The position numbers and the translations under genes were made by a program. A stretch of DNA of 64,000 nucleotides from contig NZ_JACVPX010000002.1 of NCBI RefSeq assembly GCF_018881655.1, positions 62,001-126,000 of the forward strand, given 5' to 3'. Every line of letters begins with the position of its first letter. The stretch's first letter is position 1. The notes under the pieces are model-generated. The model was given only the letters and a program-made list of their open reading frames with translations, was not told where the DNA came from and ran no database searches. Source of the DNA: Polynucleobacter sp. Tro8-14-1 (GTDB lineage Bacteria; Pseudomonadota; Gammaproteobacteria; Burkholderiales; Burkholderiaceae). Below are positions 1 through 11,679 of this stretch, piece by piece.

Positions 1-56
1 AGCTGATAAAACTGCTTGTCATCAATGGTTTCTACGCCTGGATTATTTGGATTCAT
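1..56 (-). CDS. cyaY: CyaY/frataxin-like protein, 5' end only (partial)
   Basis: The minus strand from an ATG at 56 reads MNPNNPGVETIDDKQFYQ and runs off the window edge. An AGGA lies about 8 nt upstream of this ATG; an in-frame ATG at 71 is less well placed. The call as frataxin (iron donor for Fe-S assembly) rests mostly on context, because cyaY commonly lies divergent from lptM-lysA in proteobacteria, and on the D/E-x-x-F-x-x-L start of frataxin helix 1. Only about 18 residues are visible, so this is tentative. Confidence 0.5.
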   Translation of the reverse strand, partial: MNPNNPGVETIDDKQFYQ

Positions 57-103
57 ACCGGAGTCCTGCATGCTATATTCAATCATTCGTTTTAGAGACA
101 TTC

Positions 104-295
104 ATGATAGCGATTCTTAATAGAACCCTCTGCTTTAGCCTTCTAATATCCCTTTTTGGGTGTGGGGTAAGGGGACCTCTATATATGCCAAATGTGCCGC
201 CAGTTCCGCCTGCTCCTTCAGAGCCAGAACCCAAAGGCAAGCTATACCCACCTCAAACCTCTGCTAGCCCAAGCAACTCTTCATCGGCCAAGTAA
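104..295 (+). CDS. lptM: LptM-type small lipoprotein
   Basis: A 63-residue protein with a hydrophobic signal peptide ending in the lipobox LFGC, followed by the family signature CGVRGPLYMP and a Pro-rich tail. The ORF track begins at 47, but the ATG at 104 gives a normal lipoprotein signal and has GAG about 8 nt upstream. In the known family (LptM/YifL) the protein helps the LptDE translocon mature at the outer membrane. Its stop overlaps the lysA start (TAATG), and lptM-lysA pairing is common in proteobacteria, so the two are probably cotranscribed. Confidence 0.8.
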   Translation: MIAILNRTLCFSLLISLFGCGVRGPLYMPNVPPVPPAPSEPEPKGKLYPPQTSASPSNSSSAK

Positions 296-1593
296 TGACA
301 AGCAAAGCAATTCCCCTTCCTAAGTTATCTGGGTTTACTGAACGCGATGGCAATTGGTACGCCGAAGAAATTCCGCTCGCAGATTTAGCACAAGAATTTG
401 GTACGCCGCTGTATATCTATAGCAAAAAAGCATTGACTGAAGCCTACCAGGCCTACGATAAGGCCTGTGTTGATGGCAGTGGTAAACGTCGTGCTCGCGT
501 GCACTACGCCATGAAAGCCAATAGCAATTTAGCGGTGATTGATTGCTTTAAAAAACTGGGCGCCGGATTCGACTTAGTGAGTGGCGGTGAGTTAGCTCGT
601 GCATTAGCAATTGGCGCAGATCCAAAGAGCTTGGTATTTGCCGGCGTAGGTAAATCTGCCGCCGAGATCGCCACTGCCCTCAAGGCTGGCGTCAAATGCA
701 TCAACGTAGAATCGATTGCTGAACTACACAAAATTAATCGCGTAGCCACTGAACTCAATTGCCGCGCCCCAATTTCTTTGCGTGTTAATCCTGATGTAGA
801 TGCACAAACCCATCCCTATATTTCTACTGGACTTAAGGGCAATAAATTTGGTATCGCCTATCACGAGGTTTTAAAAACCTATCGCGAAGCATCGCAACTC
901 TCTCAAATTGATGTTGTGGGTATTGATTGTCATATTGGTTCACAGATCACTACTACCGCCCCCTATTTAGACGCGCTGGATAAAGTCTTAGATCTTGTCG
1001 CGCAGTTAAAGAAGGAAGGCATTGTCATTCACCATCTTGATCTCGGTGGTGGTCTTGGCATTTCTTATAGCGATGAAACTCCGCCAGACATTACTGACTT
1101 TACGAACACCCTGTTGAATCGAGTGGCTGAGCGTGGTTTTGGTCACCTAGACGTTGTGCTTGAGCCAGGCAGATCATTGGTGGGCAATGCTGGCGTGTTA
1201 CTAACCACCGTGGAGTATTTAAAGCCTGGCGCTGAAAAGAACTTCTGCATTGTTGATGCCGCTATGACCGAACTGATGCGCCCCGCCCTATATGAAGCAC
1301 ATCATGGAATAGTGCCCGTACAAAAGAAGGTAGCAAAAGCATTGACCTATGACATCGTTGGTCCTGTTTGCGAATCTGGCGACTGGCTGGGAAGAGATCG
1401 CCATCTTGCAGTAGAAGAGGGTGACCTTCTGGCTATTCTGTCTGCTGGCGCTTATGGTTTTGTAATGGCGTCCAACTACAACACACGCCCTAAACCTGCA
1501 GAGATTATGGTTGACGGAAAAAATGCTTACGTGATTCGTGCCCGTGAAAAAACTACTGACTTGTTTTCATCGGAAACAGTTTTGCCAAATTAA
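295..1593 (+). CDS. lysA: Diaminopimelate decarboxylase
   Basis: A PLP-dependent fold-type III decarboxylase of 432 residues, the normal length, converting meso-diaminopimelate to L-lysine in the cytoplasm. Visible landmarks are the PLP lysine in HYAMKANSN, the glycine-rich phosphate loop LDLGGGLGI, the substrate-binding EPGRSL segment, and CESGDWLGRDR with the second-subunit cysteine near the C-terminus. The start codon overlaps the lptM stop, so translation is likely coupled. A strong hairpin terminator follows about 30 nt after the stop. Confidence 0.97.
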   Translation: MTSKAIPLPKLSGFTERDGNWYAEEIPLADLAQEFGTPLYIYSKKALTEAYQAYDKACVDGSGKRRARVHYAMKANSNLAVIDCFKKLGAGFDLVSGGELARALAIGADPKSLVFAGVGKSAAEIATALKAGVKCINVESIAELHKINRVATELNCRAPISLRVNPDVDAQTHPYISTGLKGNKFGIAYHEVLKTYREASQLSQIDVVGIDCHIGSQITTTAPYLDALDKVLDLVAQLKKEGIVIHHLDLGGGLGISYSDETPPDITDFTNTLLNRVAERGFGHLDVVLEPGRSLVGNAGVLLTTVEYLKPGAEKNFCIVDAAMTELMRPALYEAHHGIVPVQKKVAKALTYDIVGPVCESGDWLGRDRHLAVEEGDLLAILSAGAYGFVMASNYNTRPKPAEIMVDGKNAYVIRAREKTTDLFSSETVLPN

Positions 1594-1619
1594 TAATCCG
1601 CAAAAGTTTTAGACAATAA

Positions 1620-1648
1620 AAAACCCCGCTGAAGTAGCGGGGTTTTTT
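1620..1648. terminator. Bidirectional rho-independent terminator (lysA / cytochrome c4)
   Basis: Arms AACCCCGCT and AGCGGGGTT enclose a short loop, with T-runs on both strands. It sits between convergent lysA and the cytochrome c4 gene and can serve both. Confidence 0.9.
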
Positions 1649-1667
1649 GTTTTAATGCTTTAGCTTA

Positions 1668-2393
1668 TTAATGCAAACCTGCGATGTAATCGGCCACCGC
1701 TTTCATTTCTTTATCCGAAAGCTTTGAAGCAATCGTTGTCATTTGACTACTATTGGTGCGCACGCCTTCACGGAACGCTAGCAACTGGGCATTACTGTAT
1801 TCAGCCCATTGACCACCTAGGAGCGGGTACTGAGCAGGAATACCAGCGCCAGTTGGGCTGTGGCAGGCAGCACAAGCTGGAACGCCTTTTGCTGCAATAC
1901 CGCCACGATAAATACTTTGGCCTAATGCGATTGTTTCTTTATCTTGAGCAACACCCTGGGAGATTGGCTGCTTAGATAAAAAAGCGGAGATATTTTGCAT
2001 ATCTTCTTGAGTCAAAGTGGCGGCCATACCCATCATGATTGGATTTGCGCGAGTGCCTTCTTTAAAGTTTTTCAACTGCTTTGTGAGGTATGCAGCATGC
2101 TGTGCGGAAAGCTTTGGCCATGTACCAATCGCACTTTGACCTTTAGGGCCATGGCAAGTGATACAGGCGGTTACGCCACGAGTTGCATCACCATTTGAAT
2201 ACAGTGCTTCACCCGCGGCCGGATCAACCTTAGGTTTACCTGGAACTTCTGCTTTAGCTTCTGGAGCGGCTGCCATAGGAGCAGCATCGGCAGCAAAAGC
2301 TGCACCAGATACGCCGATCAGAGCGAAAATGGAGAGAACCGCAAAACCAGCCCGTAAGCTAGTTAATTTGGAGATTTGAGAGGTTTGACGCAT
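1668..2393 (-). CDS. Diheme cytochrome c4
   Basis: A 241-residue periplasmic c-type cytochrome. An N-terminal signal peptide ends around AFAADA, an Ala/Pro/Lys-rich linker follows, and then two homologous cytochrome domains carry CITCH and CAACH haem sites. Each domain has a downstream methionine candidate for axial ligation (MMGMAATL and SQMTTIA). The arrangement is the standard c4 layout, which passes electrons from the bc1 complex to terminal oxidases. It lies divergent from engB and upstream of a shared terminator. Confidence 0.93.
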   Translation of the reverse strand: MRQTSQISKLTSLRAGFAVLSIFALIGVSGAAFAADAAPMAAAPEAKAEVPGKPKVDPAAGEALYSNGDATRGVTACITCHGPKGQSAIGTWPKLSAQHAAYLTKQLKNFKEGTRANPIMMGMAATLTQEDMQNISAFLSKQPISQGVAQDKETIALGQSIYRGGIAAKGVPACAACHSPTGAGIPAQYPLLGGQWAEYSNAQLLAFREGVRTNSSQMTTIASKLSDKEMKAVADYIAGLH

Positions 2394-2507
2394 TATGTTT
2401 ACCTTGGCAAAAATTCCTAAAAGTGTTTGGGCCCTGCATTTACAACCTTTTACCCAACACCATGAGATATTTCATGATTTTGCGTGATTTTACAATAGCT
2501 TCTGGAC

Positions 2508-4185
<1,678 letters not shown>

Positions 4186-4202
4186 AAAACAAATTTGATT
4201 TT

Positions 4203-5882
4203 TTATTGAGTGCTTGCTGCTTGTTTTAATCGTTCAATAAAACGCTGGGGTGGCATGTAGCCAATCACACGTTGGTCTTTTAGCTCTTCTGAATTTTGAT
4301 TAAAGATCAGAATTCCTGGGGGACCAAATAAACCGAAGCGCTTCAGTAATACCTGGTTCTCCGGGCTGTTTGCAGTAACGTCCGCTTGCAATAAGACAAA
4401 CTGTTTTAGCTCTTTACTTACCTCTGGATTTGTAAAGGTACTTACTTCCATCTCCTTACAGCTAATACACCAGTCCGCATAAAAATCTAGGAGGACCGCT
4501 TTCTTCTCCTCTTTGGCTTTGCTTAATTGCGCATCCAACTCCGCAGGCGAATGAATCACCACAAAAGATAAATCACCTACTTGATGAATACTCTGGCCAT
4601 TGACTGTTTTTGTGGTTCCCGCAAGATCATTTTTCTGGATCAATGGCGAGGCAATCCATACTGCCGTGGCGACCAGAAGAACTCCCAAGGTACGCTGCAA
4701 ATAAACCATCCAAATACCCGTGGATGGAATCAGAATACGGGCCTCAATCGCAATAAAAAATAGTGGCAAACCCATTCCTAGGGCCATTACAAAAAGGAGT
4801 CCTGCGCCTAGGCTCATAGAGCCGGTTTGCGCAATAAAGGCCAAAACGCCCGCTAGGGGCGCAGTAATACAGGGGCTGGCCACTAAAGTAGAAATACCCC
4901 CCAAAGCAAAAGCGCCAAACACATTGCCGCCCTTTTGACGCCCTGCCAACCGATCTACATGGTGATGCCATGATTGCGGCAACCGAAGGTCATATAAGCC
5001 AAATAAACTGCCTGAAAGGGCTAAAAGTAATAGGGCAAAAGCAGCTAATGCGAAGGGACTCTGCAAAGCCCGCTGTACGCTCCCACCAAGGGCTGCCATA
5101 AGCACTCCTGCCAAGGCGTATACCAATGCCATACCAAAAACATAGGCCAGCGCTAAGATGCTGGCACGCCCCTTGGTTACAGCCTTACCGTCTTGAGTGC
5201 CAAAGATAACGCTCGACAAAATAGGCAACATGGGAAGGACGCAGGGTGTAAAAGCGAGCGCAAGCCCCAATACAAAGAAAGCTAGCAATAAATAAGCAGT
5301 TGAAGTGCTTTCTAAAAAGCGAGCAATAGCATTGACGTCATCACGCTCACGCCATAAATCAGCCAAGCTGAATTCGCCACTAGCCTGGGGGCTAGATAAA
5401 GGCATGCCATCTAAAGCATCTGGAATAGGGGCTACTTTAACCCCGGGACCTGCGAGTAAAAATTTCAGGGTCATAGGTGGATAGCAAATGCCTGCCTCCG
5501 CGCAACCTTGCAGTGTTACAGCTGCATGGATCGGCTTGCCATCGGCAGGCTTTATATCTAAAAGTACTAGGAAGGATTCTTTATAAACTTGCAGTTTTTT
5601 CTGAAAAGTCTCATCAAACTTCACCACACCCGTTGGCAATGAAGGCCTTATATTGATTAGCTTCTCGGCCTGCGTGCCCGCTTGAAACTTTAAAGATTCT
5701 TGATAGATGTAATAGCCTTTAGTGGGCAAAAATTCCAGCTCCACTTGATTGGAATTTTCCAACCAAGTAGCCTCCACTCGGAACGCTTTCTCTGGGGGCA
5801 AGAAATCCGGCGCAGCAAAAACTTGCGCGGACAGGAATAAAAATAGGGCAAAGATCTTTGCTACAAAGGAATGCATTCTCAT
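4203..5882 (-). CDS. dsbD: Thiol:disulfide interchange protein DsbD
   Basis: An inner-membrane electron shuttle that moves reducing power from cytoplasmic thioredoxin to the periplasm for disulfide isomerisation and cytochrome c maturation. In order: a signal peptide (residues 1-23), a periplasmic N-domain with the cysteine pair in GCAEAGICYPP, a multi-helix membrane domain with FTPCVLPMLPI and ASPCITAPLAG, and a C-terminal thioredoxin domain with YADWCISC. At 559 residues it is full length. The start overlaps the cutA stop by 4 nt (ATGA), so the two are probably one operon. Confidence 0.96.
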   Translation of the reverse strand: MRMHSFVAKIFALFLFLSAQVFAAPDFLPPEKAFRVEATWLENSNQVELEFLPTKGYYIYQESLKFQAGTQAEKLINIRPSLPTGVVKFDETFQKKLQVYKESFLVLLDIKPADGKPIHAAVTLQGCAEAGICYPPMTLKFLLAGPGVKVAPIPDALDGMPLSSPQASGEFSLADLWRERDDVNAIARFLESTSTAYLLLAFFVLGLALAFTPCVLPMLPILSSVIFGTQDGKAVTKGRASILALAYVFGMALVYALAGVLMAALGGSVQRALQSPFALAAFALLLLALSGSLFGLYDLRLPQSWHHHVDRLAGRQKGGNVFGAFALGGISTLVASPCITAPLAGVLAFIAQTGSMSLGAGLLFVMALGMGLPLFFIAIEARILIPSTGIWMVYLQRTLGVLLVATAVWIASPLIQKNDLAGTTKTVNGQSIHQVGDLSFVVIHSPAELDAQLSKAKEEKKAVLLDFYADWCISCKEMEVSTFTNPEVSKELKQFVLLQADVTANSPENQVLLKRFGLFGPPGILIFNQNSEELKDQRVIGYMPPQRFIERLKQAASTQ

Positions 5883-6229
5883 GACTTCGAATTTACCTCA
5901 GACTGTACCCACTTGCCGTATTGCTTTTCATATTGCTCTGGAAAAAAGGCCAATATTTCTGGTAAGTCATAAGGATGCGCGCTTTGAATAAAGGCTGAAA
6001 TTTCAGACCACTTTGATTCAGTCGTTTTTGCAGAAAGCAATACTTCATGCTCCTCGCAAACTTTACCCTCCCAGCGATAAATCGATTGAATGCCGTTTGT
6101 AAGCTGCACACAAGCGGCGAATTTTCTCTCCACCAAGGCTCTTGCCAAGGCTGTGGCAGCCTCCAGATTGGGAAGACTCGTAAGCACTACCAAAAGCTTA
6201 CTGGAATTGGCTGGAGAGTTTTCAGACAT
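5879..6229 (-). CDS. cutA: CutA-family protein
   Basis: A 116-residue protein with the CutA1 core: a start like VVLTSLPNLEAATALARALVE, the conserved FAACVQL strand, YRWEGKV and EVLLSAKT, and a C-terminal YxxWV segment. Family members are very stable trimers linked to divalent-cation (copper) tolerance; the biochemical role is unsettled. It lies directly upstream of dsbD with a 4-nt overlap, and the cutA-dsbD pairing is common in proteobacteria. Confidence 0.93.
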   Translation of the reverse strand: MSENSPANSSKLLVVLTSLPNLEAATALARALVERKFAACVQLTNGIQSIYRWEGKVCEEHEVLLSAKTTESKWSEISAFIQSAHPYDLPEILAFFPEQYEKQYGKWVQSEVNSKS

Positions 6230-6253
6230 TGTGTATTTATAACCTGATAAATG

Positions 6254-6283
6254 AAAAAAGCCAGACCGAAGCCTGGCTTTTTA
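6254..6283 (-). terminator. Rho-independent terminator after rplQ
   Basis: On the minus strand AAAGCCAG and CTGGCTTT form a stem around a TTCG-containing loop, followed by a T-run. It ends the ribosomal-protein superoperon just before cutA. Confidence 0.85.
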
Positions 6284-6298
6284 CCGTAACACCGAGAC

Positions 6299-6691
6299 TT
6301 AAGCCTCTTCAGTTACTGCTGTTTCTTCAACTTCTGGGCGATCTACCAACTCAACCAAAGCCATTGGTGCATTGTCGCCATGACGGAAGCCAAACTTCAA
6401 AATACGAAGGTAGCCACCTGGACGTGTTGCGTAACGTGGGCCGAGCTCTGTGAAGAGTTTAGCTACGATATCGCGATCACGTGTGCGATTGAATGCTAAG
6501 CGACGGTTTGCTAAGTTGTCTTTTTTACCTAAGGTAATCAAGGGCTCAACAACCATGCGCAATTCTTTTGCTTTTGGCAAAGTCGTTTTAATGACTTCGT
6601 GCTCCAAAAGTGAATTGGACATGTTGCGCAGCATCGCTAGGCGATGTGATGATGTTCTGTTTAGTTTGCGTAAGCCGTTTCCGTGACGCAT
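6299..6691 (-). CDS. rplQ: 50S ribosomal protein L17
   Basis: 130 residues beginning with the highly conserved [17 protein letters not shown]. It binds 23S rRNA near the exit-tunnel side of the 50S subunit. An acidic tail ([11 protein letters not shown]) follows the conserved domain. It is the last gene of the alpha-operon segment, 16 nt after rpoA, and is followed by a terminator. Confidence 0.98.
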   Translation of the reverse strand: MRHGNGLRKLNRTSSHRLAMLRNMSNSLLEHEVIKTTLPKAKELRMVVEPLITLGKKDNLANRRLAFNRTRDRDIVAKLFTELGPRYATRPGGYLRILKFGFRHGDNAPMALVELVDRPEVEETAVTEEA

Positions 6692-6707
6692 GATGCTTCC
6701 TTTCTAA

Positions 6708-7688
6708 TTATTTCTCGAGGTTCGCTGGAGGCCAGCTTTCGAGTTTCATGCCAAGACTTAAGCCACGAGCAGCCAATACATCTTTGATTTCATTCAAAGA
6801 TTTGCGACCCAGATTAGGCGTCTTCAACAATTCATTCTCAGTACGTTGAATCAAGTCACCGATGTAGTAAATGTTCTCAGCCTTCAAGCAGTTTGCAGAG
6901 CGAACTGTGAGCTCGAGATCATCAACCGGACGCATCAACATTGGATCAACCATTGATGAGCGGCTTGGTGCTAAATCACCAGAAACTTCGCTGCTCTCAA
7001 GAGCCGCGAATACAACCAATTGATCAACCAAGATGCTAGCTGCTTGACGAATTGCTTCTTCAGGAGACAACACACCGTTAGTTTCAATCGTCATTACTAA
7101 ACGATCGAGGTCGGTACGTTGCTCAACACGAGCAGACTCAACAGCATAGCTAACACGACTTACAGGGCTGAATGAGGCATCCAACACAATACGACCAATG
7201 ATCTTAGTAGCTTCGTCGCTGTACTGACGAACGTTACCAGGTACATAACCACGGCCTTTTTCAACCTTGATCTGCATGTCCAACTTACCACCCGCTGACA
7301 AGTGAGCGATCACATGATCAGGGTTCATGATTTCTACATCATGTGGCAAGTCGATATCTTTTGCTGTAACAACGCCTGGGCCTTCTTTACGCAAATTGAT
7401 AGTAACTTCATCACGTGACTGCAACTTAAATACGATACCTTTGAGGTTCAACAAGAGGTTTACTACGTCCTCTTGAACTCCATCTAATGTGGAGTACTCA
7501 TGAACAACACCGGCAATAGCTACTTCAGTTGGCGCATAACCAACCATCGAGGACAAGAGTACGCGACGTAATGCATTTCCGAGTGTGTGGCCATAGCCAC
7601 GCTCGAACGGCTCCATAACAACCTTAGCTTGGTTGGCGGTAAGCGCTTCAACAGAAATAATCTTTGGCTTGAGCAAATTTGTTTGCAT
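6708..7688 (-). CDS. rpoA: DNA-directed RNA polymerase subunit alpha
   Basis: 326 residues with the two expected parts. The N-terminal assembly domain has [19 protein letters not shown], which drives dimerisation and binding of beta/beta-prime. After a linker comes the helix-hairpin-helix C-terminal domain ([23 protein letters not shown]), which contacts UP elements and activators. The AT-rich DNA upstream of the rrn promoter in this window is a plausible target. It lies in the classic rpsM-rpsK-rpsD-rpoA-rplQ order. Confidence 0.99.
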   Translation of the reverse strand: MQTNLLKPKIISVEALTANQAKVVMEPFERGYGHTLGNALRRVLLSSMVGYAPTEVAIAGVVHEYSTLDGVQEDVVNLLLNLKGIVFKLQSRDEVTINLRKEGPGVVTAKDIDLPHDVEIMNPDHVIAHLSAGGKLDMQIKVEKGRGYVPGNVRQYSDEATKIIGRIVLDASFSPVSRVSYAVESARVEQRTDLDRLVMTIETNGVLSPEEAIRQAASILVDQLVVFAALESSEVSGDLAPSRSSMVDPMLMRPVDDLELTVRSANCLKAENIYYIGDLIQRTENELLKTPNLGRKSLNEIKDVLAARGLSLGMKLESWPPANLEK

Positions 7689-7711
7689 ATTTTTTCCTTG
7701 AGAGTGCCTAA

Positions 7712-8335
7712 TTAGCGTGAATACAATTCGACGATCAAACTTTCATTAATTTCACCGCTAATATCTTCACGGTCAGGCACTTGCTTAAATGTTCCCTCGA
7801 GCTTAGCTGCGTCAACTGAAACCCAAGTAACGGCTGCCATTTGTCCAACCAAATTGAGTGATTCTGTAATACGTGCTTGCTTCTTCGCTTTTTCACGAAT
7901 CGCAACTACATCACCAGGCTTAACCTGAATTGATGGAATATTGACAGGGCTACCATTAAGCAAAATTGCACAGTGAGAAACCAACTGACGTGCTTCAGCG
8001 CGTGTAGAGCCAAAACCCATGCGATACACCACGTTGTCTAAACGTGACTCAAGTAACTGGAGCAATGTTTCGCCAGTGTTGCCCTTACGACGCTCAGCTT
8101 CTGCGAAGTAACGACGGAATTGACGCTCTAATACGCCGTAGATACGCTTAACCTTTTGCTTTTCACGCAATTGATTACCGTAATCAGATGTTCTTGAGCC
8201 AGATGTACGGCCATGTTGACCAGGCTTAGTATCTAACTTGCACTTGTCTGACAGGGCGCGACGAGCGCTCTTTAAAAATAAATCGGTACCTTCCCGACGT
8301 GCTAATTTGGCCTTAGGCCCTAAGTAACGTGCCAC
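7712..8335 (-). CDS. rpsD: 30S ribosomal protein S4
   Basis: 207 residues with an N-terminal domain followed by the S4 RNA-binding fold ([26 protein letters not shown]). It is a primary 16S binder, nucleating 30S assembly, and represses the alpha operon in E. coli; whether that control exists here is not shown. The 118-nt gap before it contains a small hairpin. Confidence 0.98.
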   Translation of the reverse strand: MARYLGPKAKLARREGTDLFLKSARRALSDKCKLDTKPGQHGRTSGSRTSDYGNQLREKQKVKRIYGVLERQFRRYFAEAERRKGNTGETLLQLLESRLDNVVYRMGFGSTRAEARQLVSHCAILLNGSPVNIPSIQVKPGDVVAIREKAKKQARITESLNLVGQMAAVTWVSVDAAKLEGTFKQVPDREDISGEINESLIVELYSR

Positions 8336-8377
8336 GATGCTTTCCTTTCTTTGCCGCAGTCTTACGACCGACGGTGA

Positions 8378-8401
8378 GTTCGCCTTTTAAAACAGGCGAA
8401 C
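8378..8401 (-). promoter_or_regulatory. Hairpin in the rpsK-rpsD spacer
   Basis: Arms GTTCGCC and GGCGAAC enclose a 10-nt AT-rich loop in the only wide gap (118 nt) inside the alpha-operon segment, just before rpsD. There is no U-run, so it is not a simple terminator. It could be an mRNA processing or S4-responsive element; function is inferred from position only. Confidence 0.4.
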
Positions 8402-8453
8402 AGTGGGCTTTAATAAAAAACTACTGAAACTGTTGTACTGCCAACTTCCAAGC

Positions 8454-8861
8454 TTAAATACGACGACGCTTAGGAGGACGGCAACCATTATGTGGAACTG
8501 GAGTTACGTCTTGAATCTCAGTGATCTTGATACCTAATGAGTTCAATGCACGAACTGCTGATTCACGACCTGGGCCTGGGCCTTTGATCTGAACTTCCAA
8601 GTTCTTGATGCCGCATTCAACAGCTGCTTTACCAGCAACTTCTGCAGCTACCTGAGCAGCAAAAGGTGTTGATTTACGTGAGCCCTTGAAACCCTGGCCG
8701 CCAGAAGTTGCCCATGAAAGCGCATTTCCCTGACGATCAGTGATCGTAATAATGGTGTTATTAAAAGAAGCGTGAACGTGTGCAATACCGTCAGCAACGT
8801 TCTTTTTAACCTTCTTACGAGCGCGCTGTGAAGCGGCGGAAGCGGATTGTTGTTTTGCCAT
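8454..8861 (-). CDS. rpsK: 30S ribosomal protein S11
   Basis: 135 residues with the conserved [18 protein letters not shown] core and the C-terminal [13 protein letters not shown] motif. It lies on the 30S platform and contacts the 16S 3' region near the Shine-Dalgarno helix. It is 18 nt downstream of rpsM in the alpha-operon order. Confidence 0.98.
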   Translation of the reverse strand: MAKQQSASAASQRARKKVKKNVADGIAHVHASFNNTIITITDRQGNALSWATSGGQGFKGSRKSTPFAAQVAAEVAGKAAVECGIKNLEVQIKGPGPGRESAVRALNSLGIKITEIQDVTPVPHNGCRPPKRRRI

Positions 8862-8879
8862 GTCAATAAACTTTCTTGA

Positions 8880-9245
8880 TTATTTCTTGAGTTGCACACC
8901 AGACTTGCGTGGGCCCTTGCGGGTACGCGCATTAGTCTTAGTACGTTGACCACGTACAGGCAAGCCCTTACGATGACGAACACCGCGGTAGCAACCTAAG
9001 TCCATCAAACGCTTGATGCTCATAGTTACTTCACGACGAAGGTCACCTTCGGTAATGAATTTACCTACTTCATCGCGCAACTTTTCCAAGTCAGCGTCAG
9101 TAAGGTCTTTAACTTTTTTATTGATTGCAACACCTGTGGTTTGACAAATTTTGTTAGCACGAGTTGTGCCAATGCCAAAAATAGCTGTTAAACCGATAAC
9201 AGTATGTTGATGATTTGGGATGTTTACCCCAGCGATACGTGCCAT
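8880..9245 (-). CDS. rpsM: 30S ribosomal protein S13
   Basis: 121 residues starting [11 protein letters not shown], with the helix-two-turn-helix region and the basic tail [16 protein letters not shown] that reaches P-site tRNA. It is located in the 30S head and forms bridges to the 50S subunit. It follows rpmJ, as in the standard spc-alpha junction. Confidence 0.98.
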   Translation of the reverse strand: MARIAGVNIPNHQHTVIGLTAIFGIGTTRANKICQTTGVAINKKVKDLTDADLEKLRDEVGKFITEGDLRREVTMSIKRLMDLGCYRGVRHRKGLPVRGQRTKTNARTRKGPRKSGVQLKK

Positions 9246-9269
9246 GAGATTTCCTCTTAATTAACCAGA

Positions 9270-9386
9270 TCAGCCTTGACGCTGCTTATGACGTGCGTCT
9301 GAAGAACAGATCACGCGAACAACGCGTTTGCGCTTAATGATCTTGCAATTTCTGCAAATACACTTAACGGATGCTAAAACTTTCAT
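9270..9386 (-). CDS. rpmJ: 50S ribosomal protein L36
   Basis: Too short for the ORF track. From ATG at 9386 it reads 38 residues starting [15 protein letters not shown] and ending KQRQG. The zinc ligands C-x2-C...C-x4-H are intact (CICRNC, CSSDARH), so this is the zinc-binding C+ form. AGGTGAG lies just upstream as ribosome binding site. It lies between infA and rpsM, its usual place in betaproteobacteria. Confidence 0.97.
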   Translation of the reverse strand: MKVLASVKCICRNCKIIKRKRVVRVICSSDARHKQRQG

Positions 9387-9421
9387 AACTCACCTCTAAA
9401 AAAATTGGTACTTCTTAATCT

Positions 9422-9640
9422 TTACTTCGCACGGAAAATGATTCTGGCGCGCGTTAGGTCGTAAGGAGTCATCTCCACCGTCACCTTGTCTCCCGGCAAA
9501 ATACGGATGTAATGCATCCGCATCTTTCCGGAAATGTGCCCTAGAACCACATGTCCGTTTTCCAGCTTTACGCGAAACATCGCGTTCGGCAAATTCTCTA
9601 CAACTTCTCCCGCCATCTGAATTACATCGTCTTTAGACAT
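9422..9640 (-). CDS. infA: Translation initiation factor IF-1
   Basis: A 72-residue OB-fold protein ([38 protein letters not shown]). IF-1 occupies the A site of the 30S subunit during initiation. It is wedged 4 nt after secY, an arrangement usual in betaproteobacteria but not in E. coli, where infA lies elsewhere. Confidence 0.98.
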   Translation of the reverse strand: MSKDDVIQMAGEVVENLPNAMFRVKLENGHVVLGHISGKMRMHYIRILPGDKVTVEMTPYDLTRARIIFRAK

Positions 9641-9644
9641 TCAG

Positions 9645-10982
9645 TTAAGCGCCCATCTTAAAGTTGGCTTTCTTCATCAAAGAGCCGTACTGCTGCTGCA
9701 TCACGAATGACTGGACTTGAGCCATGAAATCCATTGCAACAACAACAATAATCAACAATGAAGTACCGCCGAAATAGAACGGCACGTTGTACTTCAATAC
9801 TAAGAATTCTGGCAACAAGCAAACCAAAACCATATAAATTGCACCGGCCAAAGTTAAGCGCACCAAGATCTTATCGATATAACGCGCTGTTTGGTCGCCC
9901 GGACGAATACCAGGAACAAATGCGCCACTCTTCTTCAAGTTCTCAGCAGTTTCACGGCTGTTAAACACCAATGCGGTATAGAAGAAGCAGAAGAAAATAA
10001 TCGCAGCTGCGTACAAAATCGTATACACAGGTTGACCGGGAGCTAAAGTCGCTGCTAAGTCTTTAATAATTCTGCTGAACATATTGGTTGGCTCACCTGA
10101 TGTAAACCAGCCAGCAATCGTTGCGGGGAACAAAATAATCGATGAAGCAAAAATCGGAGGAATAACACCTGCCATGTTTAACTTCAATGGGAAGTAAGAA
10201 GATTGGCCGCCGTAAATCTTATTACCAACTTGACGCTTGGCGTAGTTCACCAAGATCCGGCGCTGACCACGCTCTACAAACACCACAAAATAAGTTACCG
10301 CTACTACGATCACAACGATCAAGAGAGCAGAAATAATATTCATTGAGCCAGTACGTACCAACTCTAACAAGCTTGCCAATGCATTTGGTAAACCAGAAAC
10401 AATACCGCCAAAAATGATGATGGAGATACCATTACCCAAGCCACGCTCAGTAATTTGCTCACCCAACCACATTAAGAACATTGTGCCTGTTACCAAAGTA
10501 ACTACTGTATTCAATTCAAACATCAAACCTGGGTTAATCACTAAACCTGGTTGAGCCTGCAAAGCAACGGAAATACCTAATGCTTGGAATGTAGCCAAGA
10601 ATACAGTGCCGTAGCGCGTGTACTGAGTAATCTTCCGTTGACCTGCTTGGCCTTCTTTTTTCAAAGACTCTAGAGAAGGCACAACAATCGTCATTAACTG
10701 CATGATGATCGATGCAGAAATGTACGGCATGATTCCCAAAGCAAATACCGTGAAGCGAGATAAGGCGCCACCAGAGAACAAGTTGAACATTCCCAAGATG
10801 CCGTCTTTTTGACCAGAAAACAACTGTGCCAATTGATCTGGATCGATTCCAGGGACTGGAATATGAGCACCCAAACGGAACACGAGCAAAGCCAACACCA
10901 GAAAGACTAAGCGTTGGCGTAATTCGCCAAACTTACCACCTGTTGCTGCAGTGCTTGCGTTATTGGTAGGTGCTAATGCCAT
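9645..10982 (-). CDS. secY: Protein translocase subunit SecY
   Basis: 445 residues with about ten predicted transmembrane helices. Landmarks are the N-terminal [24 protein letters not shown], the plug region after [26 protein letters not shown], and the cytoplasmic loop with [13 protein letters not shown]. It forms the inner-membrane protein channel with SecE (also encoded here) and SecG. It closes the spc-type segment after rplO. Confidence 0.98.
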   Translation of the reverse strand: MALAPTNNASTAATGGKFGELRQRLVFLVLALLVFRLGAHIPVPGIDPDQLAQLFSGQKDGILGMFNLFSGGALSRFTVFALGIMPYISASIIMQLMTIVVPSLESLKKEGQAGQRKITQYTRYGTVFLATFQALGISVALQAQPGLVINPGLMFELNTVVTLVTGTMFLMWLGEQITERGLGNGISIIIFGGIVSGLPNALASLLELVRTGSMNIISALLIVVIVVAVTYFVVFVERGQRRILVNYAKRQVGNKIYGGQSSYFPLKLNMAGVIPPIFASSIILFPATIAGWFTSGEPTNMFSRIIKDLAATLAPGQPVYTILYAAAIIFFCFFYTALVFNSRETAENLKKSGAFVPGIRPGDQTARYIDKILVRLTLAGAIYMVLVCLLPEFLVLKYNVPFYFGGTSLLIIVVVAMDFMAQVQSFVMQQQYGSLMKKANFKMGA

Positions 10983-10999
10983 ATCTACTAAAAGACCTA

Positions 11000-11440
11000 T
11001 TAAACTAATTCAACCAATTTGCCGCCGGCTGCTTCGATAGCTGCTTTTGCGCCGGCAGTTGCTGTAATACCCTTGAGGGTTACAGCAATCTTGAGTTCGC
11101 CAGTCTTGATAACCTTAACTGCATTGATTTGCTCACCAGCAAAGCCGTGTGCCTTCAATACCAATAAGTCCACTTCTGGCAAATTGATTTTTGCTAAATC
11201 GTTCAATGTAATTTGACCAACGTGACGACGTGTCAAAGACACGAAACCGCGTTTAGGCAAACGACGATACATAGGCATCTGACCGCCTTCAAATCCAACC
11301 TTGTGGAAACCACCAGAACGGGATTTTTGACCTTTGTGACCACGGCCAGCAGTTTTACCAAGACCAGAACCAATGCCGCGTCCAACGCGACGACGGTTTT
11401 TCTTGGAGCCTTCTGCAGGTTTAATTGTGTTGAGTTGCAT
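11000..11440 (-). CDS. rplO: 50S ribosomal protein L15
   Basis: 146 residues with the Gly/Arg-rich N-terminal extension ([21 protein letters not shown]) that threads into 23S rRNA, and a C-terminal globular domain. It is a late assembly protein of the 50S subunit, in the expected rpmD-rplO-secY order. Confidence 0.98.
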   Translation of the reverse strand: MQLNTIKPAEGSKKNRRRVGRGIGSGLGKTAGRGHKGQKSRSGGFHKVGFEGGQMPMYRRLPKRGFVSLTRRHVGQITLNDLAKINLPEVDLLVLKAHGFAGEQINAVKVIKTGELKIAVTLKGITATAGAKAAIEAAGGKLVELV

Positions 11441-11467
11441 ATTCTTCGCCTATTTACTTGCTAGTTA

Positions 11468-11656
11468 TTAGCCAACGACTTTAACTAGATAAGAAACTTT
11501 ATTAATCATGCCGCGAACAGCTGGAGTGTCTTCCAATTCAGAAACTGAATTGATGCGACGAAGGCCTAAGCCTCGTACAGTTGCACGGTGGCTTTCGCGT
11601 GTACCGATCAAGCTGCGTACTAATTGCAGTTTGACTTTGGAGTTAGTTGTTGTCAT
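11468..11656 (-). CDS. rpmD: 50S ribosomal protein L30
   Basis: A 62-residue protein with the L30 signature ([30 protein letters not shown]). It is small and single-domain and lies between rpsE and rplO, as in other spc operons. Confidence 0.97.
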   Translation of the reverse strand: MTTTNSKVKLQLVRSLIGTRESHRATVRGLGLRRINSVSELEDTPAVRGMINKVSYLVKVVG

Positions 11657-11679
11657 TTGTAGATTCCTAATTTTTGGTC